A stretch of 35,382 nucleotides of DNA from NCBI GenBank assembly GCA_029218405.1, contig JAQXRG010000185.1, positions 1 to 35,382 on the forward strand, given 5' to 3'. Of the stretch, positions 1 to 7,472 are shown in pieces. A program made the position numbers and the translations under genes. The DNA comes from Bacteroidales bacterium. GTDB taxonomy: Bacteria > Bacteroidota > Bacteroidia > Bacteroidales > Bacteroidaceae. The notes below the pieces were generated by a model, which worked only from the letters and a program-made list of their open reading frames with translations, searched no databases and was not told the DNA's origin. Every line of letters begins with the position of its first letter. Position 1 is the stretch's first letter.

Positions 1-87
1 CTTGAAAGAGCCATGGCAGATGAAGGGACGAGGCATGTCCTCGAATGCATCCTCAGATATAATCAAAATTTCGATGACCGGGCATAG
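1..87 (+). CDS. 3' end of an unidentified gene (partial)
   Basis: Frame 1 is open from the window edge to a TAG at 85-87 and encodes 28 residues with protein-like composition, ending in RYNQNFDDRA. The N-terminus lies outside the window, so neither family nor function can be named. The call rests only on open frame and amino-acid composition. A chance open stretch of this length is quite possible. Confidence 0.3.
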   Translation, partial: LERAMADEGTRHVLECILRYNQNFDDRA

Positions 88-736
88 GCTTTACACTTTT
101 TAAGCAAAAAGAGAGAAAGGCCTAAATATGAATTGTTTAACATTAAAAACCAGAGTGCCAATCCCTACTACAGCTGCTTCTATAGATGTGGGAAACTCAA
201 GTTACTAACTCGGCCTTGTAGGCCTCGTCACACCAAGCCTTGGCTACTATCTTCGCCCACAGCTTCTTGTTTTCTTCGATGTTCATGATTAATGGATGTT
301 AAAGGATTAAATACCGATAGCAGACCCATGCAGGCAAACTCTACCCGAAGGCGAGGGGTTATGAAGCCCCGATCTTTTTGGATGAGGTCCGACCCTCCGC
401 CGGTCAGTGCCGGAAAGTGTCCGGCATCGATATTTATGTTTGACTTGTATTCCATGCTATCGGATTTGTGTATGGTTTATATGGCTACAAAGATAATAAT
501 TTTTCGAATAGGCAAGCACAAAACCGCTTTTTTTGGGGGCTGAATGATTGAGACTATACTCACGGATTTGACTATACTGCAATGAAAGCATCGCAGGCAT
601 ACGCATTGAGAGACGAACAGGAGAAATACCTCGGGCAGGAGAAGGGACCTGTCGGTGCAAACCGTCAGAGATGCCGGTAAGGATAGTACAAAAGGTCACT
701 AAACTAGGAAAAATGATGGTAACCCTATATACCCAA
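88..736. other. Low-information intergenic stretch
   Basis: Apart from the small leader-like ORF at 197-286, I see no supported gene here. Composition is less GC-rich than the genes that follow. A perfect 7-bp hairpin lies at 408-414/420-426 with a 5-nt loop, and a weaker GGGG/CCCC stem-loop followed by a T-run lies near 356-380. Short open frames, such as 582-680 on the plus strand (32 codons), have no recognisable features. It reads as a decayed or recombined region next to the Rpn gene. Confidence 0.5.
197..286 (-). CDS. Truncated NHLP-type (nitrile hydratase-like) leader peptide ORF
   Basis: A 29-codon ORF begins at an ATG at 286 and stops at a TGA at 197-199. The core IVAKAWCDEAYKAEL matches the hallmark of nitrile hydratase alpha-subunit-like leader peptides (NHLP family), in which an amphipathic helix carries K-A-W-x-D-E-A-[FY]-K followed by a leucine-rich turn. 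In full NHLP precursors the helix continues into a DP-x-x-x-L segment and a core peptide. Here the frame ends immediately after the helix and nothing downstream in any frame resembles the missing part. No RiPP maturation or transport genes are visible nearby. It is therefore either a relic or a stand-alone helix. Identification is by motif recall, not by a search. Confidence 0.5.
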   Translation of the reverse strand: MNIEENKKLWAKIVAKAWCDEAYKAELVT

Positions 737-1738
737 CTATCGACCGTAGTGGGAAACTATTTCTTCAGACAATCCTAAGAGGGAGGATACGGTGCTTACA
801 TCCATCCCTTGAGACAGCATTCCTTTGATAGCATTGCCTATAGCCCGATCCTTCTCTTCCAGCATCTTATCCTTTTCCTCCAGCTTCTTATCCTTTTCTT
901 CCAGCTTCTTATCTTTCTCCTCCAACATCATACCCTGCTCCTCTATCTTCATACCCTGCTCCTGGATGGTCTTTTCCCGCAGCAAGATAGTAGTATCACG
1001 ATCCTCAATGGCCTTGAAGAACTCGTCCTCTACGTTCATGTCCTGACGCACTTCCGGATTGGCGGCAGCAGAGACCAGACGCCTCAGGATATACTCCATA
1101 TCCGCATCTCCGGCGTAGGCATCCTCCTCCACTCGGAGCGTCTGCCGGTCCTGTCGTGAGTCGCCCGTCTGCCGGAACACGCTGAGTAGCTTCTCCAAAC
1201 GGTTCGTTACACGCCCGCGCAGCAGCGGAATCTGCACGATGATGCTGTCGTGCGTCAGGCTCTCCACAAAGGGGTCCGGACGATGCCGCACGATTTCCCG
1301 CCCGTCGTAATCGTAGGTCTTGTGGTTCACATAGATGACAGGAGTGATAAAGTCACCCACCCGATGCCCCAGCAGATAGACCGCCACCATGGGCAGCGCA
1401 TGCTTGTCCTCGCTTTCCTCCACAATGTTCTCCTTGCGGCTGTATTGCACGCCCAGGTACTGGCGGAAACGGAGGGTCTCCGTTTCTAACCACGTCTTCT
1501 GCAGCTCGATGAGCACCAGATGCTCACGTCCGTCCTCCTCGCGGATGGTCGCCCCAAAGTCGATTCGAAACATCGAGATATCGGTACGCGACACGTTGAC
1601 GTACTCGTGCGGACGTTGCTCCACCTCCACCACGTTCTTCTTCAGCAGGGCAGAAAGAAGGATACGGGCGATGCGCTCGTCCTCCATCAGGTATTTGAAC
1701 ACCGTATCATAAATGGGATTGGCGATATACAGTATCAT
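737..1738 (-). CDS. Rpn family recombination-promoting nuclease / PD-(D/E)XK transposase-like protein
   Basis: This 333-residue protein opens with NPIYDTVFKYLMED, the typical start of the Rpn/YhgA-like PD-(D/E)XK nuclease family in Bacteroidetes. The candidate catalytic residues are D60 (in RIDFGATI) and E78-x-Q80 (in LVLIELQK), which is the D...ExQ variant of the fold. The family includes RecA-independent recombination-promoting DNases, and phage-defence or transposon-related roles have been proposed for relatives. Residues from about 255 to 300 form a charged coiled coil built from 7-residue repeats (LEEKDKK), and a short C-terminal helix ends the protein. The ATG at 1738 is preceded by a TAAATTTG -7-like box. 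It is a single gene, unlinked to its neighbours. Confidence 0.8.
   Translation of the reverse strand: MILYIANPIYDTVFKYLMEDERIARILLSALLKKNVVEVEQRPHEYVNVSRTDISMFRIDFGATIREEDGREHLVLIELQKTWLETETLRFRQYLGVQYSRKENIVEESEDKHALPMVAVYLLGHRVGDFITPVIYVNHKTYDYDGREIVRHRPDPFVESLTHDSIIVQIPLLRGRVTNRLEKLLSVFRQTGDSRQDRQTLRVEEDAYAGDADMEYILRRLVSAAANPEVRQDMNVEDEFFKAIEDRDTTILLREKTIQEQGMKIEEQGMMLEEKDKKLEEKDKKLEEKDKMLEEKDRAIGNAIKGMLSQGMDVSTVSSLLGLSEEIVSHYGR
850..966 (-). repeat. 21-bp tandem repeats encoding coiled-coil heptads
   Basis: Near-identical 21-bp units (plus-strand core cagcttcttatccttttc, with variants) repeat in tandem inside the Rpn-like gene. Each unit encodes one heptad such as KLEEKDK. The three or four central units are most alike and the outer units (EEQGM type) have diverged. 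Because the unit is a multiple of three, copy-number change would keep the reading frame and only lengthen or shorten the coil. Confidence 0.75.
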
Positions 1739-1772
1739 GGCTCTTCGTTTTTGGTTCGGTAATAATCGTAGG

Positions 1773-1780
1773 CAAATTTA
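1773..1780 (-). promoter_or_regulatory. Putative -7 box of the Rpn-like gene
   Basis: The minus strand reads TAAATTTG, a full match to the Bacteroides -7 consensus TAnnTTTG, about 35 nt upstream of the ATG at 1738. No convincing TTTG -33 element was found at the usual spacing. Confidence 0.5.
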
Positions 1781-1920
1781 GGAAATCTTTTTCATAGTAT
1801 CCTCCTCAATATCCATAAAAAATGAAAAGCCAGTGGAGATTCCGTTCCCTCCTCAGCCAGGACAAGAAGCATACTCCGGTTGAGAAGGGAAACGCACGCA
1901 GTCACTTTTGTTTTTCCGCC

Positions 1921-2138
1921 GCCTTCAGTTTCTTCCAGCGCACCAGTGCCTCTACGTAATATTAGTCCGCATAGCTGGAGCGGCGTCAGCCACCACCCGT
2001 TGCCGTAGCTACAGTTCAGCACAAAGCCCACATCGTGATTGTAGGAGATGTCCTTCACCGGTTCCAAGCACTCGGTAAACTGTTCGGCGTAGGCCTTCAG
2101 ATGGTGGCCTCATAAAGGTACCACAGATTGCCGGGGAA
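1921..2138 (-). pseudogene. GH88 gene relic with large internal deletion
   Basis: Both ends of this segment are close copies of the intact GH88 gene at 3312-4520. Bases 1921-1977 match its 3' end (from 3325), and bases from about 1986 to 2138 match the part around 4118-4281, which encodes the EPVKDI-HDVGF region. The roughly 740 bp between those two parts are missing, and the join also shifts the frame. Several point differences separate the two copies, so the duplication is not recent. The copy ends at CCGGGGAA, where similarity stops abruptly. It cannot make a working enzyme. Confidence 0.85.
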
Positions 2139-2315
2139 TTACACAATCTACAATAGAGATGACGATGTCACCTACTTGCTTTCGATGCTATTCAACAGTA
2201 AGTCACCGCAGTTTTGATAGACCTCGTCAAAGATATCCCGGCATCGTCTTTCCGTCATTTTAATCTTGGTCCCAACAGCAATGGAATGACAAGCAAGACG
2301 ACAGCTCACCAGCCG
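2139..2315. other. Intergenic remnant with a short minus-strand ORF
   Basis: Between the GH88 relic and the metallophosphoesterase there is no supported full gene. A 28-codon minus-strand ORF at 2172-2258 (core RDIFDEVYQNCGDLLL) has protein-like composition. It could be the C-terminal remnant of a lost gene, but I do not recognise the family. Confidence 0.35.
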
Positions 2316-3302
2316 TTATTTCTTGGGCTTCAGGAAGCTGTCGGGGAACTGAACTTCCTGCTCTACCCGTCCCTGACTGCGAATCCAAGTGCGAAAACCT
2401 TTCTTGTCCTCCGTCAGCTCGATGACACGCGCACCGTTCGGCAGGTTGTTGTACACCGTATCGCCGCCCGTATAACGTCCGTAGGCCAGGAGAATGCCGT
2501 GCCACATCACGGCGTAGTCATCGTCGTGGTCGTGGCCCACGAACACACCTTGCACATCACCCATCTCTTTCATCGAGGCGAACAGACCCGAGTTCAGCTG
2601 CGGAGCGCAGGCCCTCTCTTTCCGGATGCCGAACAGGACCGCCGTTTCCGCCGATGCCGCTTGGTTGTATTCGGGCAAAGGGATGTGGAAGAAGGCCAGC
2701 GACGGGACAGGCCGGCCTCCATGGGCCGCCGTCAGCCGAAGGCTGTTCTCACGATACCACCCCACCTGGTCGAAGGCGATGTAGTCGTACCCGCCCACTC
2801 CCGGCACGCGCGAATAGGAACGGGAGTCGAAGACATAGAGGGCCTCGGCGGTACGGCTGCCATCGGACGACAGCACGGGCAGCACATAGTTGGTGACTCC
2901 CGAAATGCCTTCCGTGGTCGCAGTCAGGCTGTGGGGATAGGTGCGAACCACCTCCAGCAGCTGTTCACGGCTCTGTCCTTGCTCGTCATCGTGGTTGCCG
3001 AAGGTCACGGCAAAAGGGATTCCCCGCAGCTCCACCGCGTCGAGCACCGTCCGCAGGCTTTCCTCAGCGGGCTTCCCGTATATCAGGTCGCCGGTGAAGA
3101 CCACCAAGTCGGGACACTCCGCCTCCAGCACCTCGTTGATACAGGCCAACGAGACGGCCGAACGGGCATCCTGATGGATGTAGTGCACATCGGTGAACTG
3201 GACAATCTTGAATTTTCCCTCCGCATTGAACCGGAGGGCCTGGGCGTGAAGGTTGCATGCAGACAGCAGCAGCCAACACAACATTACTACTTGGTTTTTC
3301 AT
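2316..3302 (-). CDS. Secreted calcineurin-like metallophosphoesterase
   Basis: The 328-residue protein starts with a signal peptide (MKNQVVMLCWLLLSACNLHA, probable cleavage before Q21), so it acts in the periplasm or outside the cell. All metal-binding motifs of the calcineurin-like phosphoesterase fold (PF00149) are present and ordered: D38-x-H40, G71-D72, G-N103-H104-D, H206 in FFHIPLPEY, and G-H257-D-H259. The length fits the purple-acid-phosphatase/Dcr2-like branch common in Bacteroides carbohydrate loci. The substrate is not evident; a phosphate ester on a glycan or a phosphodiester is possible. It is the last gene of the minus operon, with only 9 nt between the GH88 stop and this ATG, which implies co-translation. 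Confidence 0.85.
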   Translation of the reverse strand: MKNQVVMLCWLLLSACNLHAQALRFNAEGKFKIVQFTDVHYIHQDARSAVSLACINEVLEAECPDLVVFTGDLIYGKPAEESLRTVLDAVELRGIPFAVTFGNHDDEQGQSREQLLEVVRTYPHSLTATTEGISGVTNYVLPVLSSDGSRTAEALYVFDSRSYSRVPGVGGYDYIAFDQVGWYRENSLRLTAAHGGRPVPSLAFFHIPLPEYNQAASAETAVLFGIRKERACAPQLNSGLFASMKEMGDVQGVFVGHDHDDDYAVMWHGILLAYGRYTGGDTVYNNLPNGARVIELTEDKKGFRTWIRSQGRVEQEVQFPDSFLKPKK

Positions 3303-3311
3303 CTCCTATCA

Positions 3312-4520
3312 TCATTTATCCACTGCCTTCAGTTTCTTCCAGCGCAGCAGTGCCTCTACGTAATAATAGTCCGCATAGCTGAGCGGCACATCCACCTCGC
3401 TGTTGCCCGGCAGATGCCCCGTGCAGTGCATCAGCACGAAATGGCAGTTGGTGCCCGGCTCGGCAAGATAGGCCGGCGAAGTGAGCGACCGCAACTGGTG
3501 TTCGGCGAAGTCCAAGCACTGCTGCCCGAACTCCTTGTCCGTCAGTTGGGAAAGGTCAATCAGTGCCGAAGCCATGATAGCGGCGGCGGAAGCGTCACGC
3601 GGAACGTCCGGAATCTTCGGGTCGTCGAAATCCCAGTAAGGCACCTTGTCCTCGGGCATACGGGGATGCCCCATCAGGTAACGGGCCACCTGACACGCCT
3701 GACGCAGGTAGGCCTCCCGCTGCGTGTCGCGGTACATCATGGTATAGCCGTACAAAGCCCAGGCCTGTCCCCTCGCCCAAGCCGACGAGTCGGCATAACC
3801 CTGATGGGTCTGCTTGACGTGAGGAACAGCGGTCAGGGTGTCGTAAGACACCACGTGGTAACAGCTGTAGTCCGGACGGAAATGGTTCTCCATCGTCTTG
3901 TCGGCATGAGACACCGCCATGTTGAAGTAGCGCGGCTCGTTCCCTTCGCGGGACGCCCAGATGAGGAACTCCAGGTTCATCATGTTGTCGATGATGACCG
4001 GGTACTGCCACTTGTCGCGGTTGAAGTCCCACGAGCGGATAAGCCCCACCCGCTCGTTGTAACGGGTCGCCAACGAACGCGCGCCCTGCAGCATCACGTC
4101 ACGGTAGGCCTCGTTGTGCGTCAGCCGCCACCCGTTGCCGTAGCTGCAGTTCAGCATAAAGCCCACATCGTGGCTGTAGGTGATGTCCTTCACCGGCTCC
4201 AAACGCTCGGTGAACTGTTCCGCGTAGGCCTTCAGTTCGGGGTCTGAGGTGGCCTCGTAGAGGTACCACAGCTCTCCGGGGAAAAAGCCACTGCACCACC
4301 AGCTGTAGCCGCTGGTCTCCAACTTCCCGTCATTGATGGACTTGGGCAGCTTTCCTTCCTGGTCTTCCAACTCTTTGGCCATCTGCAGCGACTGGCGGGC
4401 GGCCCGTTCCAGCCCCCGTTCCACCACTGCTTCCATCGGTTCCTCGGCAGGCTGGCTGCTACAGCCCGCCCACCCGGCTCCCCAGCAAAGGAAGCCGATT
4501 CCTGCAATCAGTTTTTTCAT
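3312..4520 (-). CDS. GH88 unsaturated glucuronyl hydrolase, lipoprotein
   Basis: This is a GH88-type enzyme that removes the 4,5-unsaturated uronate left at the non-reducing end by polysaccharide lyases, by hydration of the vinyl ether. I chose the ATG at 4520 over an in-frame upstream one at 4538 because it gives a lipoprotein signal with lipobox WAG-C20; residue numbers follow that start. The expected catalytic pair is visible as D118 in SHDVGF and D178 in IIDNMMN. The family signature SSAWARGQAWALYG lies at about 245-258. Length (402 residues) is normal. The gene follows the broken phosphodiesterase by 36 nt and precedes the metallophosphoesterase by 9 nt. A deleted second copy lies at 1921-2138. 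Whether pectic, glycosaminoglycan or ulvan-like disaccharides are the substrate cannot be read from the sequence. Confidence 0.88.
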   Translation of the reverse strand: MKKLIAGIGFLCWGAGWAGCSSQPAEEPMEAVVERGLERAARQSLQMAKELEDQEGKLPKSINDGKLETSGYSWWCSGFFPGELWYLYEATSDPELKAYAEQFTERLEPVKDITYSHDVGFMLNCSYGNGWRLTHNEAYRDVMLQGARSLATRYNERVGLIRSWDFNRDKWQYPVIIDNMMNLEFLIWASREGNEPRYFNMAVSHADKTMENHFRPDYSCYHVVSYDTLTAVPHVKQTHQGYADSSAWARGQAWALYGYTMMYRDTQREAYLRQACQVARYLMGHPRMPEDKVPYWDFDDPKIPDVPRDASAAAIMASALIDLSQLTDKEFGQQCLDFAEHQLRSLTSPAYLAEPGTNCHFVLMHCTGHLPGNSEVDVPLSYADYYYVEALLRWKKLKAVDK

Positions 4521-4556
4521 GTTTGGTACGATTATCATAGGTTACGATTGTTGCGA

Positions 4557-5460
4557 TTACTTGAATACACTCATGATCGGACGGCCTGTCCACACCTGTG
4601 GCTGGCGCAGCCGGAAGATGGCAGCCATCGTGGCCGCCACATCGTACTGGGCGATGCTTTCGGTCAGCTCCACCCCCTCGCGGATGCCCTTGCCGGCGAT
4701 GATGAACGGGGTCTCTATCTCCTCGGGCTTCTTGCCGCCATGTCCTTTCTGGATGCCGCCATGGTCAGAGGTGATGATGAAGATGGTTTCCTTCAGCATG
4801 CCGGCCTCCTCCACCGCCCGGACAATGCGGGCAATGTAACCGTCGAGTTCCTTCAGCTTGGCATAATAAGCGGGGGTGTCGTGCCCTTCCTGGTGTCCGA
4901 CGTGGTCGGGATTATCGAAGCAGACGGCCACCAACTGCGGCTTCTTCTCGCGAATGTACTGTTCGGCCATCTCGCAGAGGGCCGTGGGGTACTTGTTGTA
5001 ATCGGGAGCCACGGCATGGTAGCTCGTCGAAAGCGTGTCCACCAAGTACTTGATGCCGTCCCACTCGCTCAGCACGCCGATTTCGGCTGTGGGATGCCCA
5101 TCGCGCAGCAACTGGAAGATGGTGGGGAAAATGTTGTGCTTCAGCACCACCCGCGAGGGCAGTTCCGGCGTACGCGACCCCCATTCCGTGTAGCCGTGGA
5201 GCTCCGGACCCGCCCCCATGAACATGGAGGCCCAGTTGACCGCACTCGACGAAGGAAGGACAGCCCGCTTCTGGAGCGTGTAGCATCCTTTCTGCATGAA
5301 CGACTTGACGACCGGCATATCGGCACGTTCCACAACTATAAGATCCCCAGCCGTCGAGTCCGATATAGACCACATGAGCGGCACGGGGGTTGGCTGCGAA
5401 GACAGCCGGGGCAAGGCTTCCCAACAGAAGCCCTACCAGCAACAATACATTCTTTCTCAT
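4557..5460 (-). pseudogene. Frameshifted alkaline phosphatase/NPP-superfamily phosphodiesterase
   Basis: Two overlapping frames together give one protein. The ATG at 5460 starts a signal peptide (MRKNVLLLVGLLLGSLAP...) and the metal-binding start AHVVYIGLDGWG. The other frame carries ADMPVVKSFMQ to the end, including the likely nucleophile segment LPSSSAVNWASMF, the metal motif DNPDHVGHQEGHD and the terminal SDHGG. Removing one of the two A residues at 5334-5335 (plus strand) joins the frames into exactly 300 codons plus stop with the expected SYSVERADMP. The restored protein is a secreted type I phosphodiesterase/nucleotide pyrophosphatase-like enzyme. As read, translation from 5460 runs out of frame and stops near 4912, so the gene is inactive unless the base is a sequencing error. 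Confidence 0.85.
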
Positions 5461-5489
5461 ATTCTTTATTCATTATTAATTATTCATTC

Positions 5490-6956
5490 TTATTCATTCC
5501 GGGCTTTCTTGCCAAAGGCATTCCGTACCCCGTGCTCCAAGGGACGCACCACCCAAGGTCCCTTCGCTCCCTCGGGGTGTATCAGCACCTCTTCTCCTTT
5601 CCGCAGGTCGATGCGGTACGTGCCGTCGGCCACTTGTTCGACACGGAACGAACGCTTGCCCTCGAACACGGGACGCTCCATGTCCGTCACGACCACGCAC
5701 GGCTCGCCCGCCAAGCTGCGGACAGCTGCGAACTCGGTTCGTCCTGCCCGCCGTGAGGCAGTCACCAAAAAGGCTCCCTCCGCCCGCCAGTCCTGGTAGG
5801 CGACCTCCGCCCAGGCATCGGGCACGACAGGAAACACACGGAGCTTCCCGCCCCAGCTCTGGAGGAGCATGTCGTGGATGAACTGCGCCGCCGACAAGGG
5901 GGTCTCGATGACCGGTCCCGACTCGCGGTACAAGGTATTGACCGAGAGGAAGGAGGTGAACAGCTTGTCGAGATAGGCCAGCGCGTCGTTCCCCTTGCCC
6001 AAGGCGGACGACAGGGAGGAAGCGCCTGTGCAGGAATAGCCCTGATGGGCACCGTCCTTGCCCTGCCAGTAGGCCAACGAACGCTCGATGAGCGCGATGT
6101 CATCGGGACGCTCCTTGTTCAGCAGGTACAGCGGATAGGCGGACAGCAGGTGGGAGTAGTGCCGGTGGGAGAAGGCGTAAGGCACGTTCCGGCCGATGGC
6201 CAGTCCGTTGTCGCCGTCCAAGGGGTAAGGGGTCAGCCGGTCGAGCACTTCCTGCCAACGGGAGGACAGCTCGTCGTCAATGGAGAGCCGGCGGGTGATG
6301 TCCAACAAGGTCTGGCACCCCCAGCGCAACAGGGCGAGGTCGGCCCGGGTGGCGCAGGCCAGCTTGTAGAGCTGGATCCAGTAGAAGTTCTCCTTCACGC
6401 CGTCGGGCAGGGTGAGGAAGCTGGCAGGATAATAGGCGTGCCACCAGCGGCGGTGGGTCTTCAGCAACTGCCGCGCGCCTTTCCGGGCCGCCGCCTCCAC
6501 GTTCCGCAGTGCCTGTCCGGCGGCATCCGCCTCGGGGCAGGCGGGCGTCACCGTCAGCCACCAGTCGCGCCGTCCATCCCGTCCCGGCTCTTCTTTCCAG
6601 GCCACCGCCGTCGCGCCGCCGGCCTGCAGCCGCTGCACGGACAGGCCGGGCGACCGCTCGGGAGCGGGATTCAGGGGATAGTCCTTGGGAATCTGTCCTT
6701 TAATCCAACTGCCCGGACGGGTCTGGGCATACAGGTAACGGGGACTCTCCGCAGGAGCCGGCACCCATTCCCAGCCAAAGCCCTGCTCGCCATTGCCCAT
6801 GTAGGCGGCCTCGTACCAGTGTTCGGGCAAGACCTCCCACGTCATGTCCTGCCGGCCGAGGAAGGACGGCCAGTCAATGGCGGCCTTGACGCCCTTCGCG
6901 GAGAGCGAAGCCGCCAAGGCCAACCAACAAAGCATCATCAAGTGTCTCATCAACAT
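5490..6956 (-). CDS. GH95-like glycoside hydrolase with probable internal deletions
   Basis: The protein has 488 residues, while GH95-type enzymes (alpha-L-fucosidase/galactosidase, (alpha/alpha)6 fold) are usually near 750-800. A signal peptide (MMLCWLALAASLSA) is followed by an N-terminal beta-domain start ending in YMGNGEQG. The sequence then jumps to FGWEWVPAPAESPR, which I recall lying about 100 residues further on in relatives. The catalytic barrel begins at THRRWWHAYYPASF and runs to LYKLACATRAD, then continues as LALLRWGCQTLLDI, where about 200 residues are expected, including the region that carries most catalytic acids. SHRHYSHLLSAYPLYLLN and the C-terminal beta-domain look normal. 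The frame is open throughout. Probably non-functional; family assignment is from recall. Confidence 0.6.
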   Translation of the reverse strand: MLMRHLMMLCWLALAASLSAKGVKAAIDWPSFLGRQDMTWEVLPEHWYEAAYMGNGEQGFGWEWVPAPAESPRYLYAQTRPGSWIKGQIPKDYPLNPAPERSPGLSVQRLQAGGATAVAWKEEPGRDGRRDWWLTVTPACPEADAAGQALRNVEAAARKGARQLLKTHRRWWHAYYPASFLTLPDGVKENFYWIQLYKLACATRADLALLRWGCQTLLDITRRLSIDDELSSRWQEVLDRLTPYPLDGDNGLAIGRNVPYAFSHRHYSHLLSAYPLYLLNKERPDDIALIERSLAYWQGKDGAHQGYSCTGASSLSSALGKGNDALAYLDKLFTSFLSVNTLYRESGPVIETPLSAAQFIHDMLLQSWGGKLRVFPVVPDAWAEVAYQDWRAEGAFLVTASRRAGRTEFAAVRSLAGEPCVVVTDMERPVFEGKRSFRVEQVADGTYRIDLRKGEEVLIHPEGAKGPWVVRPLEHGVRNAFGKKARNE

Positions 6957-6991
6957 TCTATTAATAAAAGGTTAGGTTAGTTCTATACGCA

Positions 6992-7022
6992 CAAAGATAG
7001 GCACTTTCGCAGCAACGGCAAA
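6992..7022 (-). promoter_or_regulatory. Promoter of the minus-strand GH95-like/phosphodiesterase/GH88/phosphoesterase operon
   Basis: On the minus strand a TTTG (7022-7019) is followed by exactly 19 nt and then TATCTTTG (6999-6992), a full match to the Bacteroides TTTG-N19-TAnnTTTG consensus. Transcription would start near 6985, about 30 nt before the ATG at 6956. It lies just past the last recognisable codon of the SusD relic. Confidence 0.75.
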
Positions 7023-7069
7023 AGGAGGGGTCTGCAAAAACCCGCATAACCCCTCCAGGATGCTCCTAA

Positions 7070-7426
7070 TCGCAAGAGCGGCACGTCAATCGGCGAGTAC
7101 TTACGGTTCGGGATTTCCGAAGCACCCTCCGCCACGAACTTACGGAACAGATAATAAAAACGGTTGTTCGTGTCGGTCTTCAGGTCGAACGGGTCTGCCG
7201 TGTCGAATCCCCGGTAGGGCCAACGCAGCGTGTAGGTGAACTCGCTGGAGTTGTTGGCGCCGTGGTACTCGGCATACGGTGTGATGATGGTGGCCGTCAG
7301 TCGCGGGTCGCGGTGCTCGTAGGCCGCCCTGATGCGGGCCTCGTTGCCTTCGGGCAGGTACTTGCTCATGTCGGCACCGGCACTGGCCAGCTTGTCCTTC
7401 TCGGCCTCGGTCATGCCGTCACGCAA
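7070..7426 (-). pseudogene. SusD/RagB fragment
   Basis: About 119 codons match the C-terminal part of SusD/RagB starch-binding-like lipoproteins. They include AYEHRDPRLTATIITPY, a YTLRWPYRGFD segment, DLKTDTNNRFYYLFRKF and EIPNRKYSPIDVPLLR. In an intact protein PLLR would continue into YADVLL and a TPR helix. Here it turns into unrelated sequence that runs to a stop at 6983. The N-terminal two thirds, with signal peptide and lipobox, are missing: upstream of DGMTEAE the frame enters the holB promoter region. The similarity is to a different SusD subfamily from the intact SusD at 26989. It marks the former presence of a SusCD pair upstream of the minus operon. Confidence 0.85.
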
Positions 7427-7472
7427 GAAAAACCGCCGCAAAATTGGTAAAAACGGGTGTGAACGGCTTATC

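Noticed and set aside
356-380. Intrinsic terminator near the window start
   Set aside because: The stem is only 4-5 bp with mismatches, and no gene end lies at the right place on the plus strand.
228-455. 75-codon minus-strand frame overlapping the leader-peptide ORF
   Set aside because: It reads the leader-peptide region in another frame and shows no recognisable family.
2214-4247. 677-codon plus-strand open frame
   Set aside because: It lies antisense to the metallophosphoesterase and GH88 genes, which have clear motifs. The frame is open because GC-rich C-ending codons remove stops on the opposite strand, and its composition is His/Arg/Val-rich with no domain.
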